A DNA stretch of 64,000 bases. Source: SBBG01 sp033717875 (GTDB lineage: Bacteria; Pseudomonadota; Gammaproteobacteria; Ga0077554; Ga007554). Every line of letters starts with the position of its first letter. The first letter of the stretch is position 1. The DNA lies in contig JADDKJ010000002.1 of NCBI GenBank assembly GCA_033717875.1, positions 1 through 64,000 of the forward strand. The letters run 5' to 3'. The notes below the pieces were generated by a model that was not told the origin of the DNA, made no database searches, and worked only from the letters and a program-made list of their open reading frames with translations. This document shows, in pieces, positions 55,664 to 64,000 of this stretch. Position numbers and translations under genes: made by a program.

Positions 55664-56656
55664 TCATCCCGTCCCCTTTGTTTTCGCCGCCATCTCCAGC
55701 GCGGCCTGGATAGCGGCCTCAAGACTGCCGCTATCAACCTTGCCAGTCCCGGCAAGATCCAGCGCCGTGCCATGATCCACCGAAGTGCGGATGATGGGCA
55801 GGCCAAGGGTGATATTGATCGCGCGGCCGAACCCGGCGTGCTTGAGCACCGGCAGGCCCTGGTCGTGATACATCGCCAGCACCGCATCGGCGGCGTGCAG
55901 GTATTTGGGGATGAACAGGGTATCGGCGGGCAACGGGCCGACGAGGCGCATGTCCTCGGTGCGCAACCGCTCCAGCACCGGCGCGATGATCTCTTCGTCT
56001 TCCCCGCCCAGATGACCGCCCTCGCCGGCGTGAGGGTTGAGGCCGCACACCAGAATGCGGGGCACGGCGATGCCGAAGTGTCTTTGCAGATCACCATGCA
56101 GCATGCGCAGCACGCTTTCCAGCAGCGGCGCAGTGATGGCGTCGGCCACTTGCCGCAATGGCAGGTGGGTGGTGGCCAGCGCCACACGCAGCCCCGGTAT
56201 CGCCAGCATCATCACCACCTGCGGCGATTGCGTCAGCTCGGCGAGAAACTCGGTATGGCCGGTAAACGGCATGCCCGCCTGGTTGATCACGCTCTTTTGC
56301 ACCGGCCCGGTTACCAGCGCATCGCACTGCCCGGCGAGGCAGGCGTGGGTAGCCGCGCGCAGCGTTTCGAGCACATACGCCGCATTGCCGGTGTCAAGCC
56401 GGCCGCAAACGGCGGGGTTGGCGAGCGGCACCCGCAAGATCTTGAGTGTGCCCGGCTGATGGGCTTCGGGAGGATGCGCGGGATCGAACTCCTCCAATCG
56501 CAACGGCAAACCCAGCAAGCGGGCGCGCGATAGCAACAGCTCACCATCGGCCACCGCGACCAGCTCGGCGGCATACGCCTGCTGGGCAATCCGCACGCAC
56601 AGGTCGGGGCCGATGCCGGCCGGTTCTCCGGGAGTGATTGCGAGACGAGGAAGCAT
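55664..56656 (-). CDS. pdxA: 4-hydroxythreonine-4-phosphate dehydrogenase
   Basis: PdxA works in the DXP-dependent path to pyridoxal phosphate. The 330-residue protein has PRLAITPGEPAGIGPDL at the start, the metal-binding GMPFTGHTEFLAEL, CGLNPHAGEGG, and AMYHDQGLPVLK. The ATG at 56654-56656 gives the usual N-terminus; a GTG six codons upstream would overlap the surA stop. It follows surA, as in most gammaproteobacteria. Confidence 0.95.
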   Translation of the reverse strand: MLPRLAITPGEPAGIGPDLCVRIAQQAYAAELVAVADGELLLSRARLLGLPLRLEEFDPAHPPEAHQPGTLKILRVPLANPAVCGRLDTGNAAYVLETLRAATHACLAGQCDALVTGPVQKSVINQAGMPFTGHTEFLAELTQSPQVVMMLAIPGLRVALATTHLPLRQVADAITAPLLESVLRMLHGDLQRHFGIAVPRILVCGLNPHAGEGGHLGGEDEEIIAPVLERLRTEDMRLVGPLPADTLFIPKYLHAADAVLAMYHDQGLPVLKHAGFGRAINITLGLPIIRTSVDHGTALDLAGTGKVDSGSLEAAIQAALEMAAKTKGTG

Positions 56657-56673
56657 GGCTGGCTCGGAGACCA

Positions 56674-57990
56674 CTAGGAAGCGGCATCCTCCAGCCGGTA
56701 TTCCACATAAGCTTCGTCACGCAAACGGCGCAGCCAGGTCTGGTATTCCTCTTCGACCTTGCGGTTGCGAATCGCCTCGAAGGCCTGGCTGCGGTTGAAT
56801 TGCTCGGTGTTGTCCTGCTCGCGCCGCTGCTGTACCTGGACGATATGCCAGCCGAATTCACTCCTGAACGGCTTGCTGATCTCGCCCGGCTGTAGCTGGC
56901 CCATAGCCTGCTCGAAGGCGGAGACCATTTCGCCCGGACTGACCCAGCCCAGCTCGCCGCCGCTGGCGGCGCTGCCCTTGTCGTCGGAATTGGCACGCGC
57001 CAACTCGGCGAAATCCGCGCCCTTTTCGATGCGTTGCCGCAATTGTTCGAGGCGGATGCTGGCATCATCGTCGCTGATCAGCTCGTTGGTCTTGATCAGA
57101 ATGTGACGCGCCTGGGTCTGCGTGACCATGTGCTGCTTGCCGCCACGGTAATCGGCCACTTTTATGATGTGGAAACCGGACGGCGAACGGATGAGATCGC
57201 TCAATTCGCCTTTTTTCATTTTCACCACCAATGGCGCGAACAGCGAGGGGAGTTGCGCAGGGCCACGCCAGCCCAAATCCCCTCCTTCGAGCGCCTGCGC
57301 GCCATCAGAAACGGCGACCGCCGTCTCGCGGAAATCAGCTCCACCGCGCAGACTGTCCAACACCCCCTGCGCTTTTTGTTTAGCCTCCTGGATCTGCTCC
57401 GGCGAAGCGGCCTCGGGCACGCCGATCAGAATGTGCATTACGCGGTATTCATCATCCGCTCGGCCCTGACCGGCCTTATCGGCAAGCAGGCGATTGACCT
57501 CCTGCTCCGTCACGGTGATGCGGCTATCGACTTGGCGCTGCCGCAAGCGGGTGATGGTGATTTCCTCGCGGATGTTCTCGCGGAAGCTGGCGAAATTGAA
57601 TCCGTCCTTCTCCAGCGCATCGCGAAACTCCGCCAGCGACAGCTTGTTTTGTTCGGCGATGCGCCCTATCGCGCGATTGAGCGCGTCGTCATCGACACGG
57701 ATGCCGGTGCTGGCGGCGAGTTGCAATTGCAGACGATTGATCACCAGACGTTCGAGCACCTGCTTGCGCAGCGCGGCCTCGGGGGGCGTGCCACCGCCGC
57801 GCTGGCGCATCTGCTGCTTGATCACGCCGATCTCTTCATCCAGCTCGCCGCGCGTGATGATGTCGTCATTGACAATGGCAACGATACGATCGATGGCAAC
57901 GGCATCCGCCGCCACCACGCCGGGCACAAGCACGGCGGCCGGCAGCATCAGCATCAAACCTGCGACTATTCTTTGTATAAACCGGATCAT
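56674..57990 (-). CDS. surA: Periplasmic chaperone/peptidyl-prolyl isomerase SurA
   Basis: SurA escorts outer-membrane proteins such as LptD to the BAM complex. The 438-residue protein has a signal peptide (IVAGLMLMLPAAVLVPGVVAA), an N-terminal chaperone domain with IVAIVNDDIITRGELDEE, two parvulin domains (about 180-275 with EYRVMHILIGVP, and about 290-390 with ARHILIKTNELISDDDA), and a C-terminal helix. It follows lptD with only repeat R3 between. Confidence 0.96.
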   Translation of the reverse strand: MIRFIQRIVAGLMLMLPAAVLVPGVVAADAVAIDRIVAIVNDDIITRGELDEEIGVIKQQMRQRGGGTPPEAALRKQVLERLVINRLQLQLAASTGIRVDDDALNRAIGRIAEQNKLSLAEFRDALEKDGFNFASFRENIREEITITRLRQRQVDSRITVTEQEVNRLLADKAGQGRADDEYRVMHILIGVPEAASPEQIQEAKQKAQGVLDSLRGGADFRETAVAVSDGAQALEGGDLGWRGPAQLPSLFAPLVVKMKKGELSDLIRSPSGFHIIKVADYRGGKQHMVTQTQARHILIKTNELISDDDASIRLEQLRQRIEKGADFAELARANSDDKGSAASGGELGWVSPGEMVSAFEQAMGQLQPGEISKPFRSEFGWHIVQVQQRREQDNTEQFNRSQAFEAIRNRKVEEEYQTWLRRLRDEAYVEYRLEDAAS

Positions 57991-58015
57991 GTCATCACAA
58001 CCTTCATATAAAAAT

Positions 58016-58179
58016 GGGCACCTCTAAAAATTCGATCAAGGCGCGAGGGCAAGGCCCCCTGTTTATAAAGGGGGGGCGAAAAAGCGGAGTGTACACGCAG
58101 TCTGCCGCTTCCCGGCCCCGCATTTTGAGCCACTTTTCAACGCCGCCATCGCGGCTTTAGCGGATTTTTAGAGGTACCC
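58016..58179. repeat. Dispersed palindromic repeat R3, copy 2
   Basis: GGGCACCTCTAAAAATTCG at the left is inverted as CGGATTTTTAGAGGTACCC at the right. The body has AAAAAGCGGAGTGTACACG and CACTTTTCAACGCCGCCATC, shared with copy 1. A GGCCCCCT/GGGGGGGC hairpin is extra. It ends two bases before the lptD stop codon and fills the surA-lptD gap. Confidence 0.87.
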
Positions 58180-58181
58180 TC

Positions 58182-60404
58182 TTATCGCCCACCTTGATAA
58201 CCCAAAATACCACGCTCCAACACCGTCCTGATCGACTGTCCGACACTCATCAGCCCCTTGAGTTCCAATTGCATCATCAACGCCCGGGTGGTCGTCGCGG
58301 TGCCCGTGGTATAACTCCGGGTGAGGATGGTGAATGCCCAGCAGCAACTGTTGTACTCCAGCCCCGCCAGCGATTCCAGGACGCGGTTATCGGGCATCGA
58401 ATAGTACCAGCGCCCGATGGCGTTCCAGTTGCGGTGCAGCGGCCAGAAAAACGAGATATCCATCTGTTCAAGCTGATCGCGCCGATAGCGATAGGCCAGA
58501 TTCAGGATATGATTCCGCCGCGGCTGATACTGAAGGCGGACGGATCCGCGCGCGGTCTCCTCGACATGCGGATTCCAGTGCAGATCGGCGCTCGCGGTCC
58601 AGCCCGGCGTCAGGTTGACCGCCGCCTCGCCGATGATATTGGAGGTCGGCCGGGTTTCCACCGCGCCGCCCGGAAACGCCACGCGGCGGTCCTGCATATA
58701 GTATATCTGACCAATGCTTGCGCGGATAAGCTCCTCGCCACTGTCTCGGTTGAGCAGACGGCTCGCCAGCGCGGCGCTGAACTGATTGGCGTCACCCACG
58801 CGATCCACGCCGCTGTAGCGATTGTCGCGGAACAACTGCGTGGCGTTGAAATCCATCGCGGCACTGTCGAACACCGGCAACGCGGACTGGTCACGATACG
58901 GCGCATACAGATAAAACAGGCGCGGCTCCAGCGTCTGCAACAGCGGTGAACGGCCGATATCGAGATCACGCTCGAAAAACAGGCCGCTGTCCAGCGTGGC
59001 GACCGGCAGTGTGCGGGTCGGGTTTTCCGGCGCTCCCGGCGCGGTATTGTCCAGCGCATAGCGCGTGTGCCGCAGCACCAGCCGGGGAGTGACATAGCCC
59101 GCCGCCCGCTCCCATGGCAGGCTCACCTCGGGCTGCATATCAAGACGCGAGCCGGTCAGCTTGTCTTCCTGGTCGAACCGCACGAGCTCGCTCTGAAGAC
59201 GGTAGTTCAGCGCCCCCGAACCCGCCGGCCATGCGGCGGTCAGCAGCAATTGCGGCAGGCGGCGATAGGGGCGCAAAGCCGATGGCAGCGTCCTGTCGAC
59301 CGGCTGCAAGCCTTGCACGCGCCCCAGAAAAGATAGGTTTTCCCGCTGATACGTCACATCGAAGCGGCGCTCCACAAAAGGCGTGCTGGCAACGCCCAGA
59401 CTCGTGCCGAAATTCCTGAAATAATCCTTGTCGGAAACGTAATTGAGATTCAGATCGGTACCCCAGCCAGAAAGCAGACTACCCGCATGCTTATAAGCAA
59501 ACATGGCGCGATCGCTGCCGTACACAGCGTCGTCTGGCAAATACTCGGCATCCACCTGCCCACGGCTGGCGCGGTTGAGATAACGGAACTCGCCATCCAT
59601 CATCAAACCGCGCCGGCTCATGTAACGGGCCGCGATCGTCGCATCGCGGTTGGGGGCGAGATTGAGATAGTACGGTATCCTGATATCCATGCCCGACACG
59701 GAGGTGTTACCGATGCGCGGGATCAAAAATCCGCTTTTGCGCTGGTTGTCGATCGGAAAGGAGATATAAGGCAAATATAAAAACGGCACCCCCATGAACC
59801 GCACCGTGGCGTTATACATCTCGCCGGTGCCTTTGGCCTGGTCCAGCTTGATCGTGGACGAGCGCAACAACCATGCCTCGCCGCCCGGATTGCAGGTGGT
59901 GTAAGTGGATTGCTTGAGTCGCAACACATCACGGCTTTCCCTGATCGCGGTAACCGCCTCGCCACGGGCATGCTGCTCTTCGAGACGGTATTTCGCATTG
60001 TCGAATTGGCCCGTCTCCGCCCCCAGCTCGACATGCCCGGCATCGCCATCGACCGACAGATTTTCGTCGCGGTAGCGCACGTTGCCCTGCGCCTGCGCGG
60101 TATCTTTCCCCTGATCATAGATCACCGTATCGGCTTGCAACTGCTCCGGGCCACGGCGCACCAGCACATCGCCGCTGAACACCGCCAGGCTATCCTTGAC
60201 GGCAAAGCCGTGATCGGCGCTTAGGTGCGTCGGCAACTCCTTCGGCGAGACCGCGCTCTTTGTGCGCGGTTTGGGCGCGGCGTGCATGTCGCACAGCCCC
60301 CACGCCCCTTCCGTCACCGGCTCCGCGGGCGCGGCGGCAAAAGCGATCGGTGCAAAGGCGCTCGACGCCAGCAGCACGAATGTAGCCAGCCGGAGGATGT
60401 TCAC
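58182..60404 (-). CDS. lptD: LPS-assembly outer-membrane protein LptD
   Basis: LptD forms the outer-membrane barrel that inserts lipopolysaccharide with LptE. The 740-residue protein has a signal peptide (ILRLATFVLLASSAFAPIAF, cut near AFA), an OstA/jellyroll domain (AVFSGDVLVRRGPEQLQADT), and a beta-barrel ending with aromatic strands. Four conserved Cys are present: WGLCDMH, TTCNPGG and the pair in YNSCCWAF, as needed for the disulfides. The GTG at 60402-60404 is the best start for the signal peptide, though its ribosome-binding site is poor. Confidence 0.95.
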   Translation of the reverse strand: MNILRLATFVLLASSAFAPIAFAAAPAEPVTEGAWGLCDMHAAPKPRTKSAVSPKELPTHLSADHGFAVKDSLAVFSGDVLVRRGPEQLQADTVIYDQGKDTAQAQGNVRYRDENLSVDGDAGHVELGAETGQFDNAKYRLEEQHARGEAVTAIRESRDVLRLKQSTYTTCNPGGEAWLLRSSTIKLDQAKGTGEMYNATVRFMGVPFLYLPYISFPIDNQRKSGFLIPRIGNTSVSGMDIRIPYYLNLAPNRDATIAARYMSRRGLMMDGEFRYLNRASRGQVDAEYLPDDAVYGSDRAMFAYKHAGSLLSGWGTDLNLNYVSDKDYFRNFGTSLGVASTPFVERRFDVTYQRENLSFLGRVQGLQPVDRTLPSALRPYRRLPQLLLTAAWPAGSGALNYRLQSELVRFDQEDKLTGSRLDMQPEVSLPWERAAGYVTPRLVLRHTRYALDNTAPGAPENPTRTLPVATLDSGLFFERDLDIGRSPLLQTLEPRLFYLYAPYRDQSALPVFDSAAMDFNATQLFRDNRYSGVDRVGDANQFSAALASRLLNRDSGEELIRASIGQIYYMQDRRVAFPGGAVETRPTSNIIGEAAVNLTPGWTASADLHWNPHVEETARGSVRLQYQPRRNHILNLAYRYRRDQLEQMDISFFWPLHRNWNAIGRWYYSMPDNRVLESLAGLEYNSCCWAFTILTRSYTTGTATTTRALMMQLELKGLMSVGQSIRTVLERGILGYQGGR

Positions 60405-60573
60405 GAAGCGGGATTCATCTTGGTTGTTGGCCGGAAAGTTGCTTATACAAGGAGCTATACTTAGAATTTTACGCCATGACACAGCAGAGATAGACCAATC
60501 TCCACGATCCGGCAAATTTTATAAAACAGTCATTATATCGTTTCTTGACCACCCGCTCCCGAGAATAAACCCC

Positions 60574-61614
60574 ATGCCCGACCGCCTGAATGAACTCACC
60601 CGCTGGCTGCGTACCGATGCCGGCCTGCCCTCGTTCGAAATCGCTCCCGCCTCGTCGGACGCCAGTTTCCGCCGTTATTTCCGCGTCCGCTATGCCGATC
60701 AGAGCCGCATCGTCATGGACGCCCCGCCGGACAAGGAAGATTGCCGCCCGTTCATTTCCGTGGCCCGCGCCTTCCATGCACTGGGCCTGAACGTCCCCGA
60801 AATACTGGAAATCAACCTGGATCAGGGGTTTTTGCTGCTGAGCGACCTGGGCGATCGCCAATATCTGAGCGAACTCAACGAAACCAGCGTTACTTCGCTG
60901 TATGGCGATGCCATGCACGCACTGCGCATGCTGCAACATCCGGCCGCCCGCCGCACCGGTCTGCTGCCTCCTTATGACCGCGCCTTGCTGCTGCGCGAGA
61001 TGGCGCTGTTCCGTGACTGGTTCATGGAAAAGCATCTGGGACTTACGCCAACTCAGGCGTTGGACAGCGTATTCGACACCCTCGCCCGTTCGGCACTGGA
61101 ACAACCGCAGGTATGGGTGCACCGCGATTACCACTCGCGCAACCTGATGATCACCGCGCACGGCAACCCCGGCATTCTCGACTTCCAGGACGCCGTCACC
61201 GGCCCCGTGACCTACGACCTGGTGTCGCTGCTGCGCGACTGCTACATCGCCTGGCCGCGCGAACAGGTGGAAAGCTGGGTTGAAGAGTATCACGGCAGAG
61301 CCCTGGAAGCCGGCATCATCGAAGATGTGGGGACGGCGCAATTCCTGCGCTGGTTCGACCTGATGGGCGTGCAGCGCCACCTCAAGGCCATCGGCATCTT
61401 CGCCCGGCTCAACATCCGCGATGGCAAACCGGGCTACCTCAAGGATATTCCGCGCACGCTGGGATATGTGGCAGACGTCAGCAGCCGTTACCCGGAGCTG
61501 GACGGTTTGAGCAGGCTGATTCAGGAAGAGGTGCTACCGAGGATGGCACTACCGGCGCAATACGGCTATCGCCTATTGCGTCCTACACGGACTGGTGAGC
61601 GCCCGGTTGACTGA
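60574..61614 (+). CDS. amgK: AmgK-type sugar kinase (aminoglycoside phosphotransferase family)
   Basis: The 346-residue protein matches the anomeric MurNAc/GlcNAc kinase family used in cell-wall recycling. It has FRRYFRVRYADQSRIVMDAP, the catalytic VWVHRDYHSRNLMI, and metal-binding GILDFQDAVTGPVTYDLVSL. It diverges from lptD, as in Pseudomonas. Its usual partner murU does not follow. The last 20 codons, from PAQYGYRLL, begin inside a sequence also present at 62297-62323 outside any gene, so this tail comes from repeat R5. Confidence 0.85.
   Translation: MPDRLNELTRWLRTDAGLPSFEIAPASSDASFRRYFRVRYADQSRIVMDAPPDKEDCRPFISVARAFHALGLNVPEILEINLDQGFLLLSDLGDRQYLSELNETSVTSLYGDAMHALRMLQHPAARRTGLLPPYDRALLLREMALFRDWFMEKHLGLTPTQALDSVFDTLARSALEQPQVWVHRDYHSRNLMITAHGNPGILDFQDAVTGPVTYDLVSLLRDCYIAWPREQVESWVEEYHGRALEAGIIEDVGTAQFLRWFDLMGVQRHLKAIGIFARLNIRDGKPGYLKDIPRTLGYVADVSSRYPELDGLSRLIQEEVLPRMALPAQYGYRLLRPTRTGERPVD
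61552..61590 (+). repeat. Dispersed repeat R5, copy within amgK 3' end
   Basis: A core of 27 bases, CGGCGCAATACGGCTATCGC plus CTATTGC (61553-61579), is identical to 62297-62323; the next bases (TCCTAC against CCCTAC) are close. It encodes part of the kinase C-terminus. Confidence 0.85.
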
Positions 61615-61618
61615 ACTT

Positions 61619-61879
61619 TTATGCCGCTGACTCAAGCGGAACATCCCAGCCGGGGAACAGAAGAACAGCCGGATGGCATTTCAGGGCACGAGCGAGTACT
61701 TTGGCGCGCTCCACCCCAAGGTTGACGCGACCATTTTCAATGGCTGAAATGGTAGCCTGCGGAATACCGGTAAGCTCCGACAATTGATTTTGGCTCAGTT
61801 CTTGAAGCTCGCGAATAATGCGTACAGATTCACCGACAGAAACTTCAATGCGTTTTTTAGCAGGGCGAAACTCTTTCAT
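61619..61879 (-). CDS. XRE-family antitoxin
   Basis: The 86-residue protein has a helix-turn-helix (LSQNQLSELTGIPQATISAI, near residues 30-50) as in antitoxins that follow RelE-type toxins. The ATG at 61877-61879 lies two bases inside the end of the toxin reading region, so toxin and antitoxin are coupled. It likely binds its own promoter. It ends four bases from the convergent amgK gene. Confidence 0.88.
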   Translation of the reverse strand: MKEFRPAKKRIEVSVGESVRIIRELQELSQNQLSELTGIPQATISAIENGRVNLGVERAKVLARALKCHPAVLLFPGWDVPLESAA

Positions 61880-61880
61880 G

Positions 61881-62165
61881 CTACGGCCTCCGATAATCAT
61901 GCGGTGTAACCTGAATCACCTGAACCAACAAAACGTCAGCGACAACCCGATAGATAACCCGCCATTGCAGCCCTAAACGAGAAGAGCGATAGCCCTTCCA
62001 CTCACCTGATAAGGCCTCATCGTGGAACCCTTTGATTGCGCGCAGCCCAGGCGGGCCGGAAATTGCGGCAACATCTTTCCACTTCTCATACCGCTTTAGC
62101 ACCTCCTTCGGCACGCTAGCGGAGAGCTGTTTATCGACACGGCGGTGTTCTTCAATTCTCCACAT
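61881..62165 (-). CDS. RelE/HigB-like toxin
   Basis: The 94-residue protein fits the RelE/ParE fold: KQLSASVPKEVLKRYEKW at the start and YRSSRLGLQWRVIYRV, VIQVTPHDYRRP at the end, where the basic residues of ribosome-dependent ribonucleases lie. Toxin-first order with an XRE antitoxin is the HigBA layout. The exact subfamily is not settled. Confidence 0.87.
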   Translation of the reverse strand: MWRIEEHRRVDKQLSASVPKEVLKRYEKWKDVAAISGPPGLRAIKGFHDEALSGEWKGYRSSRLGLQWRVIYRVVADVLLVQVIQVTPHDYRRP

Positions 62166-62247
62166 ACCAAATTATGCTTATATTATTTTTGATATGTCAA
62201 GGGGCGTGACTCTTAAGCGGTATGATGTCTTGTTTAACCGGCAGCAC

Positions 62248-62330
62248 GTAGGGCGAAAAACCTGCTGGCATTGTGCCAGATGAGACAACAACCATTCGGC
62301 GCAATACGGCTATCGCCTATTGCACCCTAC
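62248..62330. repeat. Dispersed palindromic repeat R5, intergenic copy
   Basis: It starts GTAGGGCG and ends GCACCCTAC, and holds the 27-base core shared with the amgK end (62297-62323). An inner TGCTGGCATTGTGCCAGA hairpin is also seen. The region 62166-62359 has no gene. Confidence 0.75.
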
Positions 62331-62359
62331 GCGGGCTGCAGATACTTGTTGGATTGCGT

Positions 62360-63109
62360 CTAAACATATACGTTTCGGTCGTCTCGAGAATAAAGAACCG
62401 GAACTTGCTTTAAGCCAGATCTTTCTAACAGCTGTTTCGCGGCTGCCGCGCACTCTTCTGTTGCCTTTGGCGACATAACCACGGCTTCGATAAGTACGTC
62501 CAATTGCACCGGCAACCAGACGTTTTCTGGTGGGCTATCAGCGATATTGGGCCAGTGTACAATTCGTATTTCGTTTTCGAGGCTAAAGTGAAGATCTTTC
62601 CAGAAAAAGATACTCGGTGTTCCAAAATAGTCAATCCACTGTCCGCCCGCATGATCAAAATAGTTGACCAAAGAAATATCCAGGGGCCACTTTTCAATCG
62701 CTTCATCACACGCTCTTTCGAGCGCCGCTACAGTCGACTTAACCGCGACACCCGGTGACTTTCGGACATAGCCCTTCCACATTAGGTCGAAGTCAGTATC
62801 GCCCACACACCAGCAATTGATATAGGTACGGAGCCGATCCCGCGCTCTCGCTTCGCGCTCATTTAGAACCTCATCGGAGTCAGTAACCTTTTCAATCCAC
62901 TGTTCCATATCCACCAATTGACGGCGCGAGTATGTGCCTTCAAAGCGGTCTTCAAGCCGATCTGCCCTACATAGATACAATGATCGTGTATTCAAAAGAG
63001 ATTCGAACTTATACCAGTCCATGTACCGCCATACGCTAGTCGACCGATCTTCGGGCAAGCAACACTTCGAATGCACGTCTCGCTTCAGGTTTATGTACTG
63101 GTCGCTCAT
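62360..63109 (-). CDS. DUF2971-like protein
   Basis: The 249-residue protein resembles DUF2971: STSVWRYMDWYKFESLLNT with LYLCRADRLEDRFEG at the start, a central INCWCVGDTDFDLMWKGY, and HFSLENEIRIV later. Its function is unknown; such genes are common in accessory and defence-rich regions. Its base composition is lower in G+C than the core genes, which suggests transfer. No partner gene is evident beyond the toxin-antitoxin pair. Confidence 0.72.
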   Translation of the reverse strand: MSDQYINLKRDVHSKCCLPEDRSTSVWRYMDWYKFESLLNTRSLYLCRADRLEDRFEGTYSRRQLVDMEQWIEKVTDSDEVLNEREARARDRLRTYINCWCVGDTDFDLMWKGYVRKSPGVAVKSTVAALERACDEAIEKWPLDISLVNYFDHAGGQWIDYFGTPSIFFWKDLHFSLENEIRIVHWPNIADSPPENVWLPVQLDVLIEAVVMSPKATEECAAAAKQLLERSGLKQVPVLYSRDDRNVYV

Positions 63110-63355
63110 GTTAAGAAATCCAAACGTGAATCAACCTCACTTTCGACGCAAAAAAAGGCGTCAATAGTGAAATCTAATCCGCATTTCTTTTGCTATATTT
63201 ATGAATCTTCTACAGTGAAAAAATAAAAATCATCACTATCAAAAGAAGTTTTACTGCATGGCGTCACGATCCATCAAGCACCGTTTGCTGCGGGACCACC
63301 TTCTCCCGCTGGGAAAAGAAAACAGGCGGACATAAGATAAAGAGCGCCCAGCACA
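63110..63355. other. Intergenic stretch with no recognised feature
   Basis: AT-rich DNA between the DUF2971 and aldehyde dehydrogenase genes. It must hold the DUF2971 promoter; A/T-rich hexamers occur at about 63180-63250, but none could be assigned. Confidence 0.4.
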
Positions 63356-64000
63356 TCACCTGACCCAAATCGTTTTCGCATTCACGAACTCACGCAGGCC
63401 GTGATATGACAGCTCGCGGCCGTAGCCGGAGGCTTTGATGCCGCCGAAGGGCAGGCGCGGATCGCTTTTGACCATGCCGTTGACGAAGCACGCGCCCGCC
63501 TCCACGCGCCGGGCCAAGGCTTCGCCGCGCGCGGCATCGCGCGTCCAGACGCTGCCGCCGAGGCCGAAACGTGAGCCGTTGGCGAGGCACAGCGCGTCTT
63601 CCTCGTCGCGTGCGCGAATGACGATGGCCACCGGGCCGAACAATTCTTCGTCGAAGGCGCGTTGGCCGGTAGTGACATGATCGAGGATCGACGCCTGATA
63701 ATAGGCGCCTGAACCGGACAGTGGCGCGCAGCCGGTCACGGCAACGGCGCCTTGGCGGATGCTGTCGGCAACCTGCTGGTGCAGCTCGTCACGCAGGTCG
63801 GCGCGCGCCATCGGCGCCAACGTGGTCGACTCGCTGAGTGGATCGCCGGGCTTGAGCTGCTCTACCACCGCTTTGAATCGCGCGACGAACTCGTCGGCAA
63901 TGGTCTCGACGACGATGAAGCGCTTGGCGGCGATGCAGCTCTGCCCCGCATTGAGAAAACGCGAGGCCACGGCGTTGCTCACCGCCAGCTCCAGATCGGC
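63356..64000 (-). CDS. Aldehyde dehydrogenase, C-terminal part (succinate-semialdehyde type)
   Basis: The frame is open to the window edge, giving 215 residues. The catalytic Cys is in FLNAGQSCIAAKRFIVV; later come EELFGPVAIVIRA and the end FGGIKASGYGRELSYHGLRE. Sequence type fits NAD(P)-dependent succinate-semialdehyde dehydrogenases of the YneI/Sad kind, oxidising succinate semialdehyde to succinate. The substrate is not proven. An in-frame ATG at 63980-63982 is internal, not the start. Confidence 0.88.
   Translation of the reverse strand, partial: ADLELAVSNAVASRFLNAGQSCIAAKRFIVVETIADEFVARFKAVVEQLKPGDPLSESTTLAPMARADLRDELHQQVADSIRQGAVAVTGCAPLSGSGAYYQASILDHVTTGQRAFDEELFGPVAIVIRARDEEDALCLANGSRFGLGGSVWTRDAARGEALARRVEAGACFVNGMVKSDPRLPFGGIKASGYGRELSYHGLREFVNAKTIWVR

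Overview
The window (about 60% G+C by eye) looks like a chromosomal segment of a gammaproteobacterium. It carries an E. coli-type metY-rimP-nusA-infB-rbfA-truB-rpsO-pnp operon, the EF-P modification pair epmA/epmB, lptD-surA-pdxA with a divergent amgK-type kinase, a Pil-Chp chemosensory cluster of the Pseudomonas type, and tgt-yajC-secD-secF. A tkt-gap-pgk-pyk-fba cluster is common in autotrophic (Calvin-cycle) proteobacteria, but no RuBisCO or phosphoribulokinase is present here, so autotrophy is only a possibility.

Layout. 1-722: end of an ISL3-family insertion sequence, cut by the window edge. 751-9810: translation/RNA-decay operon on the minus strand, from an initiator tRNA with a good sigma70 promoter down to pnp. 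9971-14245: catalase, a DUF498/Mth938-like protein, acylphosphatase, aspartase and a secreted cupin. 14305-21560: lower glycolysis/gluconeogenesis cluster (fba, pyk, pgk, gap, tkt; minus strand). 21693-26588: a redoxin-like protein, then metK, a SAH riboswitch, ahcY, metF (methyl cycle) and a HigA-like antitoxin. 26589-30193: MacAB-like export operon, a small DUF3330 protein and a PilZ protein. 30436-33080: epmA, efp and divergent epmB. 33345-37100: two large tandem paralogues with atypical PilZ-like C-termini. 37136-39833: GNAT acetyltransferase, htpX, a Mut7-C protein and a deacetylase remnant. 39893-45628: secF, secD, yajC, tgt, xseB, ispA. 45621-54843: CheW protein, giant ChpA/PilL kinase, PilJ, PilI, PilH, PilG. 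55061-61614: YqhA-like membrane protein, pdxA, surA, lptD and amgK. 61619-64000: accessory end with a toxin-antitoxin pair, a DUF2971 protein and a partial aldehyde dehydrogenase.

The most unusual signal is the density of short dispersed palindromic repeats of at least five families (called R1 to R5 in the entries). They sit in intergenic gaps, next to start and stop codons, and in two unrelated genes (the secreted cupin and the amgK-type kinase) they appear to supply the last codons of the protein. R1 exists as long copies of about 152 bp and as a minimal 29-bp copy made only of its two ends. The tandem PilZ-like pair and the SAH riboswitch inside the metK-ahcY-metF group are the other points most worth a second look. 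No CRISPR array, prophage or complete new defence system was seen.
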